Source: UBA8828 sp964510855 (GTDB lineage Bacteria > Verrucomicrobiota > Verrucomicrobiia > Opitutales > UBA953). Taken from it: a DNA stretch of 64,000 bases. Under the pieces are notes generated by a model that saw only the letters and a list, made by a program, of their open reading frames with translations, was not told the origin of the DNA and made no database searches. The DNA lies in the NCBI GenBank assembly GCA_964510855.1, contig CAZEDB010000003.1:1-64000 (forward strand), in the 5' to 3' direction. Positions 43,104 through 52,271 of the stretch are shown in pieces. A program made the position numbers and the translations under genes. How positions within the stretch are numbered: position 1 is the first letter of the stretch; the number at the start of each line of letters is the position of its first letter.

Positions 43104-43846
43104 GGGGAAGGAGGCGGCGTTTCTTCAACTAATCCCAAATCACCTTCCGTGGGAGCGACCGCCGCAGTCGCACGCGTGATCCACTCATTAATTTGAGCAG
43201 GTGAAAGCACATCGGAGGCGGGCAGTTCTCCAAGGGAACGCAGACCAGTGAAATCAAGGAACTTGTCGGTCGTGCCATACTGTAACGGACGACCAGGTAA
43301 GTCTGCCCGACCCGTCACTTGTGCGAGCTCGAGCTCAAGTAAGCGTTGCAGCGCGCTCTCAATGGAAACGCCCCGAATCGATTCCATCTCACCGCGGGTG
43401 ACGGGTTGGCGGTAAGCAATAATCGCTAAGGTTTCGAGCGCTGCCGGCGACAAACGTTGCGGGCGAACCTCACCTCTTAACAAGCGTACCCACTGCGCAT
43501 AGTCGGTGGCGACCACGAGTCGAAAACCTTCTGGGCCTTGCAGCACCCGGCAGACGTCACCCGTTTCACGAAACTCGGCATCGAGTTGCTCCATCGACTC
43601 ACGAATTTGCGTGGCCGTGACCAGAGTAGGTACTTGGTCGATAATGTCTTGAATCACCTCTTGTACCGGTGCCTCAGGATTGGATTCCCCTTCAGGTGGC
43701 ACGGCTGCCGACAAGGCGGCTTCGGTTTCAGCTGGACGGCGCTCATCGTGGTAGCGCTGCACCACCTTTTGGATGTCCTTAATGGAAATCGGCTCCGAGG
43801 TGGAGAGGAGGAGGGCGCGGAGGACGCGTTTGAGATTGAATTCCAC
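43100..43846 (-). CDS. scpB: Segregation and condensation protein B
   Basis: 248-residue winged-helix protein that partners ScpA and SMC in chromosome condensation. NLKRVLRALLLSTSEPIS and ALETLAIIAYRQPVTRGEMESIRGV (with the following LELELAQVTGRADLPGRP) are family landmarks. The frame is open much further, but a GTG at 43846 starts exactly at the conserved N-terminus; no ATG is available near it. A loop of ~40 residues rich in Glu/Pro sits after the first helices. ScpA is not in the window. Confidence 0.9.
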   Translation of the reverse strand: MEFNLKRVLRALLLSTSEPISIKDIQKVVQRYHDERRPAETEAALSAAVPPEGESNPEAPVQEVIQDIIDQVPTLVTATQIRESMEQLDAEFRETGDVCRVLQGPEGFRLVVATDYAQWVRLLRGEVRPQRLSPAALETLAIIAYRQPVTRGEMESIRGVSIESALQRLLELELAQVTGRADLPGRPLQYGTTDKFLDFTGLRSLGELPASDVLSPAQINEWITRATAAVAPTEGDLGLVEETPPPSP

Positions 43847-43944
43847 GGGAAAAAAGTGAGTTGAGATTCCGACGGGAGGGGACAAGTTGAGTCTGCTACA
43901 AGGCTGGGAGCACCCTGCCTCGCTGTCCACCCAATCCTTTCTCC

Positions 43945-45630
43945 ATGTCTGACCCTCAAGCCCAACGTCGTTATTCCTCAATGGTCGTGGATGGCCCTGA
44001 CCGAGCACCCAGCCGAGCCATGCTCCGCGCGGTGGGCTTTACAGAGGCTGATTTTACTAAATCGGTAGTCGGGGTGGCCTCAACCTGGTCCATGGTCACG
44101 CCCTGCAACATGCACATTGATCGCCTAGCAACCGAGTCGGTCAAAGGGGTCGATCAAGCGGGCGGCAAAGCGGTGATTTTTAATACCATCACGATTTCAG
44201 ATGGTATTTCTATGGGAACACCTGGCATGCGCTATTCCTTGGTCTCGCGCGAGATTATCGCCGACTCCATTGAAGCGGTGGTAGGAGCCCAAGGGTTTGA
44301 CGGTTTTGTAGCCATCGGCGGATGCGACAAAAATATGCCAGGCTGTGCCATCGCCATGGCCCGACTCAATCGCCCCTCCATCTTTGTATACGGCGGGACG
44401 ATTGTGCCCGGCCTGCATCGCGGACAAGCCACCGACATCGTCACCGTCTTTGAAGCGGTTGGTAAACATGCGGGCGGACAAATCGGTGATACGGAATTAC
44501 GCGAAATTGAATCCTGCTCCATTCCCGGCGAAGGCTCCTGTGGCGGCATGTACACAGCCAACACCATGGCATCCGCTATTGAAGCGCTAGGATTAAGCCT
44601 ACCCGATAGCTCAGCCCAACTGGCTAATTCAAAAGCTAAACTCGACGACTGTGCCCGCGCGGGTGCGGCGGTAGTGGAATTACTCCGTAAAGGCATTCGC
44701 CCCTCGGACATTCTTTCCAAGGCCTCCTTTGAAAATGCGATCACCGTGGTCATCGCTCTGGGCGGCTCCACCAATGCGGTGATGCACTTAATCGCCATGG
44801 CCCACGCGGCGGGCATTGCCTTGGGCTTAGAAGACTTTGAACGCCTCGGTCGCAAAGTCCCTGTGCTCTGCGACCTCAAGCCCAGTGGTAAATACAACAT
44901 GGCGCACTTTGTCCGCATCGGCGGCCTGCAGCCGCTCCTGCGTCAGTTACTCGATGCCGGTCTGCTGCACGGTCATTGCTTAACTGTCACGGGCAAAACC
45001 GTAGCAGAGAACCTAGCGGGCGTAAAACACTACGGGCCCGAGCAAGATGTGGTACGCCCGATGTCGAACCCCATCAAAGCCGATAGCCACTTACGCATCT
45101 TACGCGGCAATCTCGCCCCTGAGGGAGCGGTAGCAAAAATTACCGGCAAAGAAGGTCTGCGCTTTGTGGGCAAAGCCATCGTCTTTGAATCGGAAGAAGC
45201 TAGCCTGCACGGTATCCTCGCCGGCAAAGTTTCTGAAGGTCATGTGATTGTCATTCGCAACGAAGGCCCGGTAGGTGGACCGGGGATGCGCGAAATGCTG
45301 GGGCCCACCAGTGCGGTGATGGGCAAAGGTATTGGCAAAACCGTTGCCCTTGTGACCGATGGTCGTTTTTCCGGGGGAAGTCACGGCTTCGTCGTCGGCC
45401 ACATCACACCCGAGGCCGCCTGCGGTGGTCCTCTCGCCTGGGTACAAGATGGCGACGAAATTGTCATCGATGCCGAGCGCAACGAAATCAATCTCAGCGT
45501 CGCTCCCGAAGAACTTGCGCGCCGGCGAGCCGCTTGGAAGCCCGCACCTCCTAAGGAAACTCGCGGGGTTCTGGCAAAATATGCACGGTTGGTTTCCTCC
45601 GCCTCGCTGGGTGCCACGACCGACCGCTAA
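43945..45630 (+). CDS. ilvD: Dihydroxy-acid dehydratase
   Basis: Iron-sulfur enzyme of branched-chain amino-acid synthesis (dihydroxyacid to 2-oxo acid). 561 residues, family length. Cluster cysteines Cys54 (TPCNMH), Cys127 (GGCDKNMPGC, with Lys129) and a third in CGGMYTANTMA; the C-terminal domain has TDGRFSGGSHGFVVGHITPEA. ATG start after a pyrimidine-rich leader with no Shine-Dalgarno sequence. Confidence 0.97.
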   Translation: MSDPQAQRRYSSMVVDGPDRAPSRAMLRAVGFTEADFTKSVVGVASTWSMVTPCNMHIDRLATESVKGVDQAGGKAVIFNTITISDGISMGTPGMRYSLVSREIIADSIEAVVGAQGFDGFVAIGGCDKNMPGCAIAMARLNRPSIFVYGGTIVPGLHRGQATDIVTVFEAVGKHAGGQIGDTELREIESCSIPGEGSCGGMYTANTMASAIEALGLSLPDSSAQLANSKAKLDDCARAGAAVVELLRKGIRPSDILSKASFENAITVVIALGGSTNAVMHLIAMAHAAGIALGLEDFERLGRKVPVLCDLKPSGKYNMAHFVRIGGLQPLLRQLLDAGLLHGHCLTVTGKTVAENLAGVKHYGPEQDVVRPMSNPIKADSHLRILRGNLAPEGAVAKITGKEGLRFVGKAIVFESEEASLHGILAGKVSEGHVIVIRNEGPVGGPGMREMLGPTSAVMGKGIGKTVALVTDGRFSGGSHGFVVGHITPEAACGGPLAWVQDGDEIVIDAERNEINLSVAPEELARRRAAWKPAPPKETRGVLAKYARLVSSASLGATTDR

Positions 45631-45690
45631 AGCACGCCAAACCTTACTGAACGCTTGCCTGTTAGCCTCACCCACGGGAAGGTAGGCAAG

Positions 45691-47277
45691 ATGACTCAAG
45701 GGTTCGCTGCCTTTCGCTCTGGCCTCATGGCATGGCCTGAGCTCGATTATGGATTTTGGCTCGATCTTAGTCGGGCCCGCTTACCGCAAATGGATGCGGC
45801 CCTTGAACAGCGTCTGCGTGCAGCCCTACAGGCCTCTAAGGAACTAGAAGCCGGTGCATTAGCCAACCCCGATGAGCAACGCCAAGTGGGTCACTATTGG
45901 CTACGTCGACCCGCCTTGGCGCCTTCACCTGAGCAAACCGAAGCGATTCTTAACACGCAACGGGCAATTCAGGAGTTTGTGCAGCGCGTGCACCGCGGAG
46001 AACTCCGCGGGCCAGGAGGAGCCTATGAAGACGTGCTTTGTATCGGCATTGGAGGCTCGGCCCTGGGCCCACAGCTCCTTTCCGACGCGTTAGGCAGTAG
46101 CCGCGATCGTCTTCGTCTCCATTTTCTGGATAATACCGACCCCGAAGGGTTTGATCGCACCTGGGCTACGCTCGCTGGGCGCCTCGGCAAAACTTTAGTC
46201 TTAGTGATGTCGAAATCAGGTGGCACGCCTGAGCCGCGTAATGCGCTCCGTGAAGCAGAATATCATTGGCAGGCCGCAGGTCTCGAGCTCGGACCCCAAG
46301 CGGTGGCCGTCACAGGTGACGGCAGCGCCCTCGACCGTGAGGCGGTGGCAAAAAACTTTTTGGCGCGTTTTCCGATGTGGGATTGGATTGGAGGCCGCAC
46401 CAGTATTATGGGTCCAGTTGGCCTCTTGCCCGCTGCCCTGCAAGGACTCGACACCGAAGCGCTGCTTGCTGGGGCAGCCGAAATGGATGACTTAACCCGC
46501 GCATCTGAACTTGCGCGCAACCCCGCAGCACAACTTGCCCGGGCATGGTGGCACTTAACCGAGGGTAAAGCCAAACGCGCCATGGTGGTTTTACCTTACA
46601 AGGATCGTCTGGTACTCCTTTCTCGCTACCTACAACAACTCATCATGGAATCGCTCGGTAAGTCTCATGACTTACGCGGACGCGAGGTTCACCAAGGTCT
46701 GACGGTTTACGGCAACAAAGGCTCCACCGATCAGCACGCCTACATTCAGCAACTACGCGACGGCCCCGATGACTTCTTTGCTTTCTTTATTGAAGTGCTG
46801 CGCGATCGCGAAGGCCCCTCTCGCGAGGTCGAGCCCGGCATCACTAGTGGAGATTACCTTCAGGCCTTCCTTTTAGGCACCCGTGACGCCCTTGCCGCTC
46901 AAGGTAAGGCGAGCTTAACCCTTACCTTGGCAGCGGTGGATGCCCGTGCTTTAGGTCGCACCTTGGCCCTGTTTGAGCGTGCCGTGGGGCTCTATGCCAA
47001 CTTACTGGGCATCAATGCCTACCACCAGCCTGGGGTCGAAGCAGGTAAAAAAGCCGCGGGTGACGTTCTTCATATCCTGACTGCCACCCTCAAGGTATTA
47101 GCCCAAAAGCCCACCGCTTGGATGACGGCGCCCGAGCTGGCACGGGAAATTGGGCTTGAGGGGGCTGGGGAAACGGTGTTCAAAACTTGTCTGCGCCTTG
47201 CACGTAATGGACGGCTCGCCTGCAACCCGCACGCGGATCCCGACCTGACCCGTTTCCAGCATCGCTCTCACCCCTGA
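45691..47277 (+). CDS. pgi: Glucose-6-phosphate isomerase
   Basis: 528 residues. SIS-fold isomerase with IGIGGSALGPQLL, MSKSGGTPEP (phosphate-binding loop), GGRTSIMGPVGLLP, and YGNKGSTDQHAY holding the catalytic residues. Reverses glucose-6-P and fructose-6-P in glycolysis/gluconeogenesis. The ATG at 45691 is preferred; an upstream TTG in frame adds 12 residues that do not look native. Confidence 0.95.
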   Translation: MTQGFAAFRSGLMAWPELDYGFWLDLSRARLPQMDAALEQRLRAALQASKELEAGALANPDEQRQVGHYWLRRPALAPSPEQTEAILNTQRAIQEFVQRVHRGELRGPGGAYEDVLCIGIGGSALGPQLLSDALGSSRDRLRLHFLDNTDPEGFDRTWATLAGRLGKTLVLVMSKSGGTPEPRNALREAEYHWQAAGLELGPQAVAVTGDGSALDREAVAKNFLARFPMWDWIGGRTSIMGPVGLLPAALQGLDTEALLAGAAEMDDLTRASELARNPAAQLARAWWHLTEGKAKRAMVVLPYKDRLVLLSRYLQQLIMESLGKSHDLRGREVHQGLTVYGNKGSTDQHAYIQQLRDGPDDFFAFFIEVLRDREGPSREVEPGITSGDYLQAFLLGTRDALAAQGKASLTLTLAAVDARALGRTLALFERAVGLYANLLGINAYHQPGVEAGKKAAGDVLHILTATLKVLAQKPTAWMTAPELAREIGLEGAGETVFKTCLRLARNGRLACNPHADPDLTRFQHRSHP

Positions 47278-47290
47278 CGCTCACTTCCCC

Positions 47291-48196
47291 ATGACCAAGT
47301 CGACCAACCTAGCCATTCGCATCCTTGGACTCGCGGGCGCCATCGCCGCTGGTGTCTTCACCTACCTTTACCAAGGTAAAGTGGATTTGGTTATGAGCAA
47401 AACCTCCGACCTCGTGGCGGAAGGTGCGGGTAACACCTTCGAATCCCGGGTGAATAAAATCCCCGAAGTCTTCGCTACCCTCCAAGAGCGCCGGGCCAAA
47501 GTCACTGAGCACGAGGGTACCATCAAAGATTTACTCGCCGATGTGGCGGAGAAGAAAACCCGCATTGAAGAACTCAATGGTAATGTACGTACCCTAGAGA
47601 ACGATCGCGCCGAACTTACCCGTCGCCGGGACGAACTCACCGCCAGCCTCGCTACGGTAACCAGCGAGCGCGATGGTCTCACCAGCCAACTCAATACCGC
47701 CCGCGAAGAAGTCGCCCGTAAGACTGAAATCATCGGCACGATGTTCACCCGCGAGCAACTCGACGCCGAGATTGCCGCTAAGAACAAGATGGAAGATAAC
47801 CGCAACGACGTGGTGAATAAATACGTGCAACTCTATAACTGGATTCAAAATAGCTCGGGTGCCACACCTCCCTACCCTCGCGATCCTAATTTCGTGGACA
47901 ACGGTGGCGTCAAAGTGGAGTTCGGTCCTGAACTCGTCACCACGCGCATCGTGGGTCTTTCCCCTTCCCAAGGCCTGATTAGTTTCTCGGTGGGTTCTGA
48001 CCGCTTCCCTGGCCTGCGCGCGGAAACCATGTTCAAGCTCCGTATCGGCGAGCGCGAAGTCGGTAGCGTCAAAATCTCGGAAGTAGGTGCCTCCTTCTCC
48101 ATCGCGCAAATTTTAGCCAATACGGACCTCGATGCCCTAAGCCGAGGCCAAGTCCTCACCCTCGAGCCTGTAACCGGCAAGGTTGCTGCCAAGTGA
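47291..48196 (+). CDS. Membrane-anchored coiled-coil protein, unknown function
   Basis: 301 residues: one N-terminal membrane helix (~8-27), a long coiled coil (~55-150; heptads rich in Glu, Lys, Arg), a charged linker and a C-terminal beta-rich domain (~195-301; VRLVGLSPSQGLISFSVGSDRFPG-like region beginning near residue 210). No enzyme motif seen. Overlaps a tiny lipoprotein gene by four bases, suggesting joint function in the envelope. Confidence 0.65.
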   Translation: MTKSTNLAIRILGLAGAIAAGVFTYLYQGKVDLVMSKTSDLVAEGAGNTFESRVNKIPEVFATLQERRAKVTEHEGTIKDLLADVAEKKTRIEELNGNVRTLENDRAELTRRRDELTASLATVTSERDGLTSQLNTAREEVARKTEIIGTMFTREQLDAEIAAKNKMEDNRNDVVNKYVQLYNWIQNSSGATPPYPRDPNFVDNGGVKVEFGPELVTTRIVGLSPSQGLISFSVGSDRFPGLRAETMFKLRIGEREVGSVKISEVGASFSIAQILANTDLDALSRGQVLTLEPVTGKVAAK

Positions 48197-48357
48197 GTCG
48201 GCTGATTGCATCGCTTAGCTTGCTTGCCTTGGTTAGCCTACTGGTCGGTTGTGCCTCGGATGAAGAAGGCGGAGGTCAAGGCGACTTACCACAAGCCCAG
48301 CCTGCTACCTGGGAAGGCGGACTGCCGGGTATGACCCCTTCCGGTCCTCCCCGCTAA
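48193..48357 (+). CDS. Small lipoprotein (54 residues)
   Basis: A GTG-start frame overlapping the upstream gene (GTGA) and ending in a TAATG overlap with rsmI. It encodes a signal peptide with lipobox LVGC (Cys20), then a Gly/Pro/Gln-rich tail (SDEEGGGQGD ... MTPSGPPR). Such coupling on both sides argues that it is real. I do not recognise a family; the size fits a Lpp-like or accessory envelope lipoprotein only in a general sense. Confidence 0.6.
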   Translation: MSRLIASLSLLALVSLLVGCASDEEGGGQGDLPQAQPATWEGGLPGMTPSGPPR

Positions 48358-49073
48358 TGAGCCTGCCGGCACCCTCGGGCGCCGGCGAGTTGCGGGTGGT
48401 TGCCACCCCGCTGGGAAATCTTGGCGATATCTCAGAGCGAGCGCGGCGCACCTTGATGGAAGCCGATGTGATTGCCTGCGAAGACACGCGTACCACCGGC
48501 AATCTGCTACGCTTGCTGGGCATCGAAGGAAAAACCCTCGTCGCCTACCACGACCACAACGAAGTGGCGGCGGCTGAAGCGTTAGCCGATCGTGTTGCCG
48601 CTGGAAGTATCGTTGCCTTAGTGACTGACGCTGGGACGCCGACATTGAGCGATCCTGGCTTTCGGATTGCGCGCGCGTGTGCCCGTCGGGGCCTGCGCCT
48701 TTCGCCTATCCCCGGACCCTCCGCCCCCATGGCCTTACTTTCGGTTTCTGGACTTCCCACGAACGCTTTCCGATTCGTGGGTTTCCTGCCGCCAAAGTCC
48801 GCAGCGCGGCGACGGTTCTTAACCGAGCAAGCCCTCGCTGCTAACGAAACCCTAGTGCTCTTAGAATCCTGCCACCGCATCGACGCTTTGCTCACGGAAA
48901 TGTTAGAGATTCTTGGGCCCGATCGCGTAGTTTGTGTAGGTCGAGAATTAACTAAGTTGCACGAGTCTGTACGCACCCGACCGCTCGGAGTTTTAGTGCC
49001 TGAACTGCAACGCGGTAGCCTTAAAGGCGAATTTACCCTGGCGATTGGGCCGGTTGGTTTCACCCTGGAGTAA
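48357..49073 (+). CDS. rsmI: 16S rRNA 2'-O-ribose C1402 methyltransferase
   Basis: 238 residues (family ~280; C-terminal helical tail shorter). Tetrapyrrole-methylase fold: GELRVVATPLGNLGDISERA, ACEDTRTTGNLL, VTDAGTPTLSDPG, and PGPSAPMALLSVSGLPTNAF are signatures. Methylates the ribose at C1402 in the decoding centre. ATG overlaps the preceding lipoprotein stop. Confidence 0.94.
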   Translation: MSLPAPSGAGELRVVATPLGNLGDISERARRTLMEADVIACEDTRTTGNLLRLLGIEGKTLVAYHDHNEVAAAEALADRVAAGSIVALVTDAGTPTLSDPGFRIARACARRGLRLSPIPGPSAPMALLSVSGLPTNAFRFVGFLPPKSAARRRFLTEQALAANETLVLLESCHRIDALLTEMLEILGPDRVVCVGRELTKLHESVRTRPLGVLVPELQRGSLKGEFTLAIGPVGFTLE

Positions 49074-49124
49074 GGAAGGGGCGTTGACCCCGCAGGTTGA
49101 ATCCGCAACCGTACCGACGCCGTT

Positions 49125-49748
49125 ATGGCAGGCTTCGACGACAATTTAGTGCGCGACTACTTTGAGCTGAACGGGTTCTTTGTCCGTCAGACCCGGAAGT
49201 ATGCCATTCAATCTCGGCGCAAGCGGGCCGATGAAGAATCGGACTTACTGGTGATTAATCCGGCGCCAAGACCGGGACAGCCGCCGGGCTTCCAACTCTT
49301 CACCTCGGATCTTCCCGGTATTTCCCGCGCGGTCGTGGCGATTAAAGGCTGGCACAGCACCAAGGCCGTAACGCCGGCTATGATTCGCAAAGGCGACTTA
49401 ATTGAATTTGTCAGGAAGGAAGCGGTCGAAGCCGCGCGCCATGCTTTTGCCGATCTTGCCGTGAGCGAAATCGAAGGCTCACCCGAAATTCCATTAAGTA
49501 AAATTCTGGTGCTCCCCGGCCTGCCCACCGCTGAACCGCAACGCGGCGAAAGCATTGCCCTGCTGCGTGAGCATGGGGTGGATCATGTACTAACCTTCCG
49601 CACCTTATTGGACAGCATGGTACAGCGCGTAGAATCAAATCAGAGTTACGCCAAATCAGAAACTCTCCAACTTCTACGACTTTTACGGGTCTATGATATG
49701 GTCAAAAGTTCGCAGCTCGAACTTTTCCCTGACCGTAATCCTAAATGA
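49125..49748 (+). CDS. Uncharacterised protein, possibly a degenerate PD-(D/E)XK-like fold
   Basis: 207 residues with no signal peptide. The first ~80 residues run helix (NLVRDYFELNGFFV), strand with ESDLLVIN, strand with AVVAIKGWH, which is the arrangement of a PD-(D/E)XK nuclease core, but the acidic residue two before the lysine is Ala. The second half (~105-207) is unlike anything I know. Could be an inactive nuclease-like protein or a coincidence. Overlaps lpxA by four bases (ATGA). Confidence 0.6.
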   Translation: MAGFDDNLVRDYFELNGFFVRQTRKYAIQSRRKRADEESDLLVINPAPRPGQPPGFQLFTSDLPGISRAVVAIKGWHSTKAVTPAMIRKGDLIEFVRKEAVEAARHAFADLAVSEIEGSPEIPLSKILVLPGLPTAEPQRGESIALLREHGVDHVLTFRTLLDSMVQRVESNQSYAKSETLQLLRLLRVYDMVKSSQLELFPDRNPK

Positions 49749-50527
49749 TTTCACCTCTTGCTCAAATTGAGTCCGGTGCCGTGCTTGCCGATGATGTTAA
49801 GGTGGGTCCGTTTGCGGTGATTGAAGCTGGGGCGGTGATCGGACCTGGTTGTGAATTAGCGGCGCATGCGATTGTTCGCAGCTCTGCGCGCTTAGCAGCT
49901 CGGGTACGCGTCGACAGTTTTGCCGTCGTGGGAGGTGACCCGCAGGATCTCACCTTTGATCGTGCACAAGCCACGCTCACCCAGATTGGAGAAGGCACGA
50001 TTCTGCGTGAACATGTTACGGTGCATCGTGGAACGGCCGCCTCGGGCCAAACCCAAGTAGGCGCTAACTGTCTTTTAATGGCCGGGGCCCACGTGGCTCA
50101 TGACTGTCGACTCGAGGAAGGTGTGATCTTAGCCAATGGTTGCATGCTGGGTGGGCATGTCGAAGTTGGCCAAGGCGCCTTCATTAGCGGGGGTGTAGCC
50201 GTGCACCAATGGTGTCGGGTGGGCGCAGGTTCGATGACTTCGGGTAACGCCGTGATAACGGGAGATGTGCCCCCTCAAGCCTTAGCCTACGGCCGCGACA
50301 CGCTCGCGGGGTTGAATTTAATTGGACTTCGTCGACGTGCTGTTGCTGCGGAAGCGATTGCTGAACTTAAACAAGCACTACGCCAAGTTTACACACCAGG
50401 CACGGCCTGTGAAACCGCCGCTCAACAACTCCTTGCTTCCGGCGAATTTACCCATCCGATAACTCAAGCCTTCTTAACCTTTTTCCTAGCGAGCCGCCGT
50501 CACCGCTTTATTCAGCCTGAATCATGA
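49745..50527 (+). CDS. lpxA: Acyl-ACP-UDP-GlcNAc O-acyltransferase
   Basis: First committed step of lipid A synthesis. 260 residues: left-handed beta-helix from hexapeptide repeats (~1-185; many [LIV]G-x4 turns), catalytic His119 in the LMAGAHVAHDC segment (E. coli His125), GGDPQDLTF, and a C-terminal helical domain (~190-260). Starts inside the previous stop and ends in an ATGA overlap with pdxA. Confidence 0.96.
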   Translation: MISPLAQIESGAVLADDVKVGPFAVIEAGAVIGPGCELAAHAIVRSSARLAARVRVDSFAVVGGDPQDLTFDRAQATLTQIGEGTILREHVTVHRGTAASGQTQVGANCLLMAGAHVAHDCRLEEGVILANGCMLGGHVEVGQGAFISGGVAVHQWCRVGAGSMTSGNAVITGDVPPQALAYGRDTLAGLNLIGLRRRAVAAEAIAELKQALRQVYTPGTACETAAQQLLASGEFTHPITQAFLTFFLASRRHRFIQPES

Positions 50528-51426
50528 AACCAGCACTGGCTCTTACCTGCGGAGACCCTTCGGGGATTGGGCCTGAGTTAAGCCTTCAGGTGCTGCAAGA
50601 GGCTGAATTTAAGCACCTACCGATTATTCCGATTGGTCCAGCAAACTGGCTTCGAGCCTTGGGCCGCGAAGGGATTGTCGTCGGACCCAGCGATTTCCTA
50701 GCAGTACCAGGTAAGCCTTGTGAGGTCGGCCAGCGGGTGGCTCTCGCAGCCATGGAAGTTGCGGCTCAAGGTTGTCTCGAGGGTTCATTTTCGGGCGTCG
50801 TTACCGGACCCGTAAGCAAAGCGGGTCTGGCGAGCATGGGCTTTAGCCATCCTGGCCAAACCGAATTTTTTGCTAAAAAATGGGGAGGGGAACCCACCAT
50901 GGCTTTTGCGGGCGGGCGGATGACGGTGGCCTTAGCGACTTGGCATATTCCTTTACGCGACGTTCCTGCCCAAGCTCATGCCCAAGCCATTATTTTAGCA
51001 GCGAAACGCTTGGCTGCCCTGCGCCAACGCCTGGGTGACCCACGTCCGAAAATTGGGATTTGTGGACTCAACCCCCATGCAGGTGAGACCGGTCAACTCG
51101 GCGATGAAGAAGCCACTTCGGTCACGCCCGCAATCGCTGCTTTGCGCGCAGCTGGCATCGATGCGTACGGCCCCCTTTCGGGTGACACGGCCTTTGCTCG
51201 CCATCTTGCAGGCGAGTTCGACGGACTCGTCGCCCTTTATCACGATCAAGGCTTAGCGCCGCTCAAGACCATCGATTTTGCCGAAGCCGCCAACCTCACG
51301 CTCGGACTTCCTTTCATCCGCACCAGCCCCGATCACGGCACGGCTTATGCCTTAGCAGGCACAGGCAAAGCCAACCCACGCAGCCTAGCGTCGGCCCTAC
51401 GCCTTGCTTACCACCTGAGTTCATGA
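50524..51426 (+). CDS. pdxA: 4-hydroxythreonine-4-phosphate dehydrogenase
   Basis: Pyridoxal-5'-phosphate synthesis by the DXP-dependent route. 300 residues (E. coli 329): CGDPSGIGPEL, VVTGPVSKAGL, HPGQTEFFA, GLNPHAGETGQLGDEE, and LYHDQGLAPLKT, which holds metal-binding His/Asp. Cotranscribed with lpxA and the next gene through 4-base overlaps on both sides. Confidence 0.95.
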   Translation: MKPALALTCGDPSGIGPELSLQVLQEAEFKHLPIIPIGPANWLRALGREGIVVGPSDFLAVPGKPCEVGQRVALAAMEVAAQGCLEGSFSGVVTGPVSKAGLASMGFSHPGQTEFFAKKWGGEPTMAFAGGRMTVALATWHIPLRDVPAQAHAQAIILAAKRLAALRQRLGDPRPKIGICGLNPHAGETGQLGDEEATSVTPAIAALRAAGIDAYGPLSGDTAFARHLAGEFDGLVALYHDQGLAPLKTIDFAEAANLTLGLPFIRTSPDHGTAYALAGTGKANPRSLASALRLAYHLSS

Positions 51427-52229
51427 GGTGGATGCTAGCGGTCGTTTTAAGTTGGGTGAGTTTGTCAGCGACTCAACCACCGCAACGCATTGCTTCACTT
51501 TCTCCTGCAGCTTCTCGCATCATGCTCGACTTGGGAGCAGGCGACCAACTGATACTAGCCACGCAATGGTGCGAACTACCTAGTCAACATTCTGCGGCCC
51601 GCGAGGCTGATGCCTTTACGCCCGACCTTGAGCGTCTCATCAAACTTAAACCTGATTTAGTTGTCCTCTCTCGCTTAGCGAATCCCTTACTGGCCGAACG
51701 CTTACGCTCGCTTAAATTTCCCGTGCTCATTTTAAGCGCCGAAGCACCCGACTCACCCGCCACCGATATTCATCTTCTCGGTCAACGACTCGGTAAGGAT
51801 GCTGCCGCGCAACGCTTGCTCGATGCACGTCGATTAACCAAGCCCCTCGCCCACGACGCTCCCCGCTTACTCATAGTTTGGGACGGCGTTTGTGCGGGGC
51901 CGCAAAGTTATTTAGCCTGGGTAGCAACCGCATCTGGGTATCGCCTCGCCTCGCTTGACGGCGCTTGGCCCGAATGGGATCGGGAGCAAGTGGGCCGTAG
52001 CCAACCCGACGTGGTTCTTTATCTAACCCGGGACGGTTCCGAGACCGTAGGGTTGGACGATGCAAAACTAGGGGAGTGGCGCTCTGACCCAGCCTTACGC
52101 TTAACTAACGCTGCATTAAAGGGTTCGGTATGGAAAACCCGTGCCCGTAGCATCTGGCTACCTGCCAGTGGCCTACCCGAAGCAGCCGACCTCTTAAGGG
52201 CAGTACCGAAAGATTCCGGGGTCCGTTGA
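51423..52229 (+). CDS. Periplasmic binding protein, BtuF/FhuD-type
   Basis: 268 residues: signal peptide (~1-17) then a type III substrate-binding fold (RIASLSPAASRIMLDLGAGDQLILATQ; LERLIKLKPDLVVLS; the long central helix) as in vitamin B12 or siderophore ABC uptake. The permease and ATPase genes are not nearby, so the ligand is undefined. Start overlaps the pdxA stop. Confidence 0.82.
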   Translation: MRWMLAVVLSWVSLSATQPPQRIASLSPAASRIMLDLGAGDQLILATQWCELPSQHSAAREADAFTPDLERLIKLKPDLVVLSRLANPLLAERLRSLKFPVLILSAEAPDSPATDIHLLGQRLGKDAAAQRLLDARRLTKPLAHDAPRLLIVWDGVCAGPQSYLAWVATASGYRLASLDGAWPEWDREQVGRSQPDVVLYLTRDGSETVGLDDAKLGEWRSDPALRLTNAALKGSVWKTRARSIWLPASGLPEAADLLRAVPKDSGVR

Positions 52230-52252
52230 CATCTGTGGGAAACCCCTATGAT
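52226..52252 (+). promoter_or_regulatory. Candidate promoter of the Cys/Lys-rich protein gene
   Basis: TTGACA (52226-52231) and TATGAT (52247-52252), spacer 15, shorter than ideal. It begins inside the last codons of the preceding gene. An AGAAGG (52253-52258) lies 13 bases before the ATG. Confidence 0.4.
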
Positions 52253-52271
52253 AGAAGGTCATATCCCAATC

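Noticed and set aside
44232..44918. Antisense 228-codon frame inside ilvD
   Set aside because: Antisense shadow of a conserved gene; no family features.
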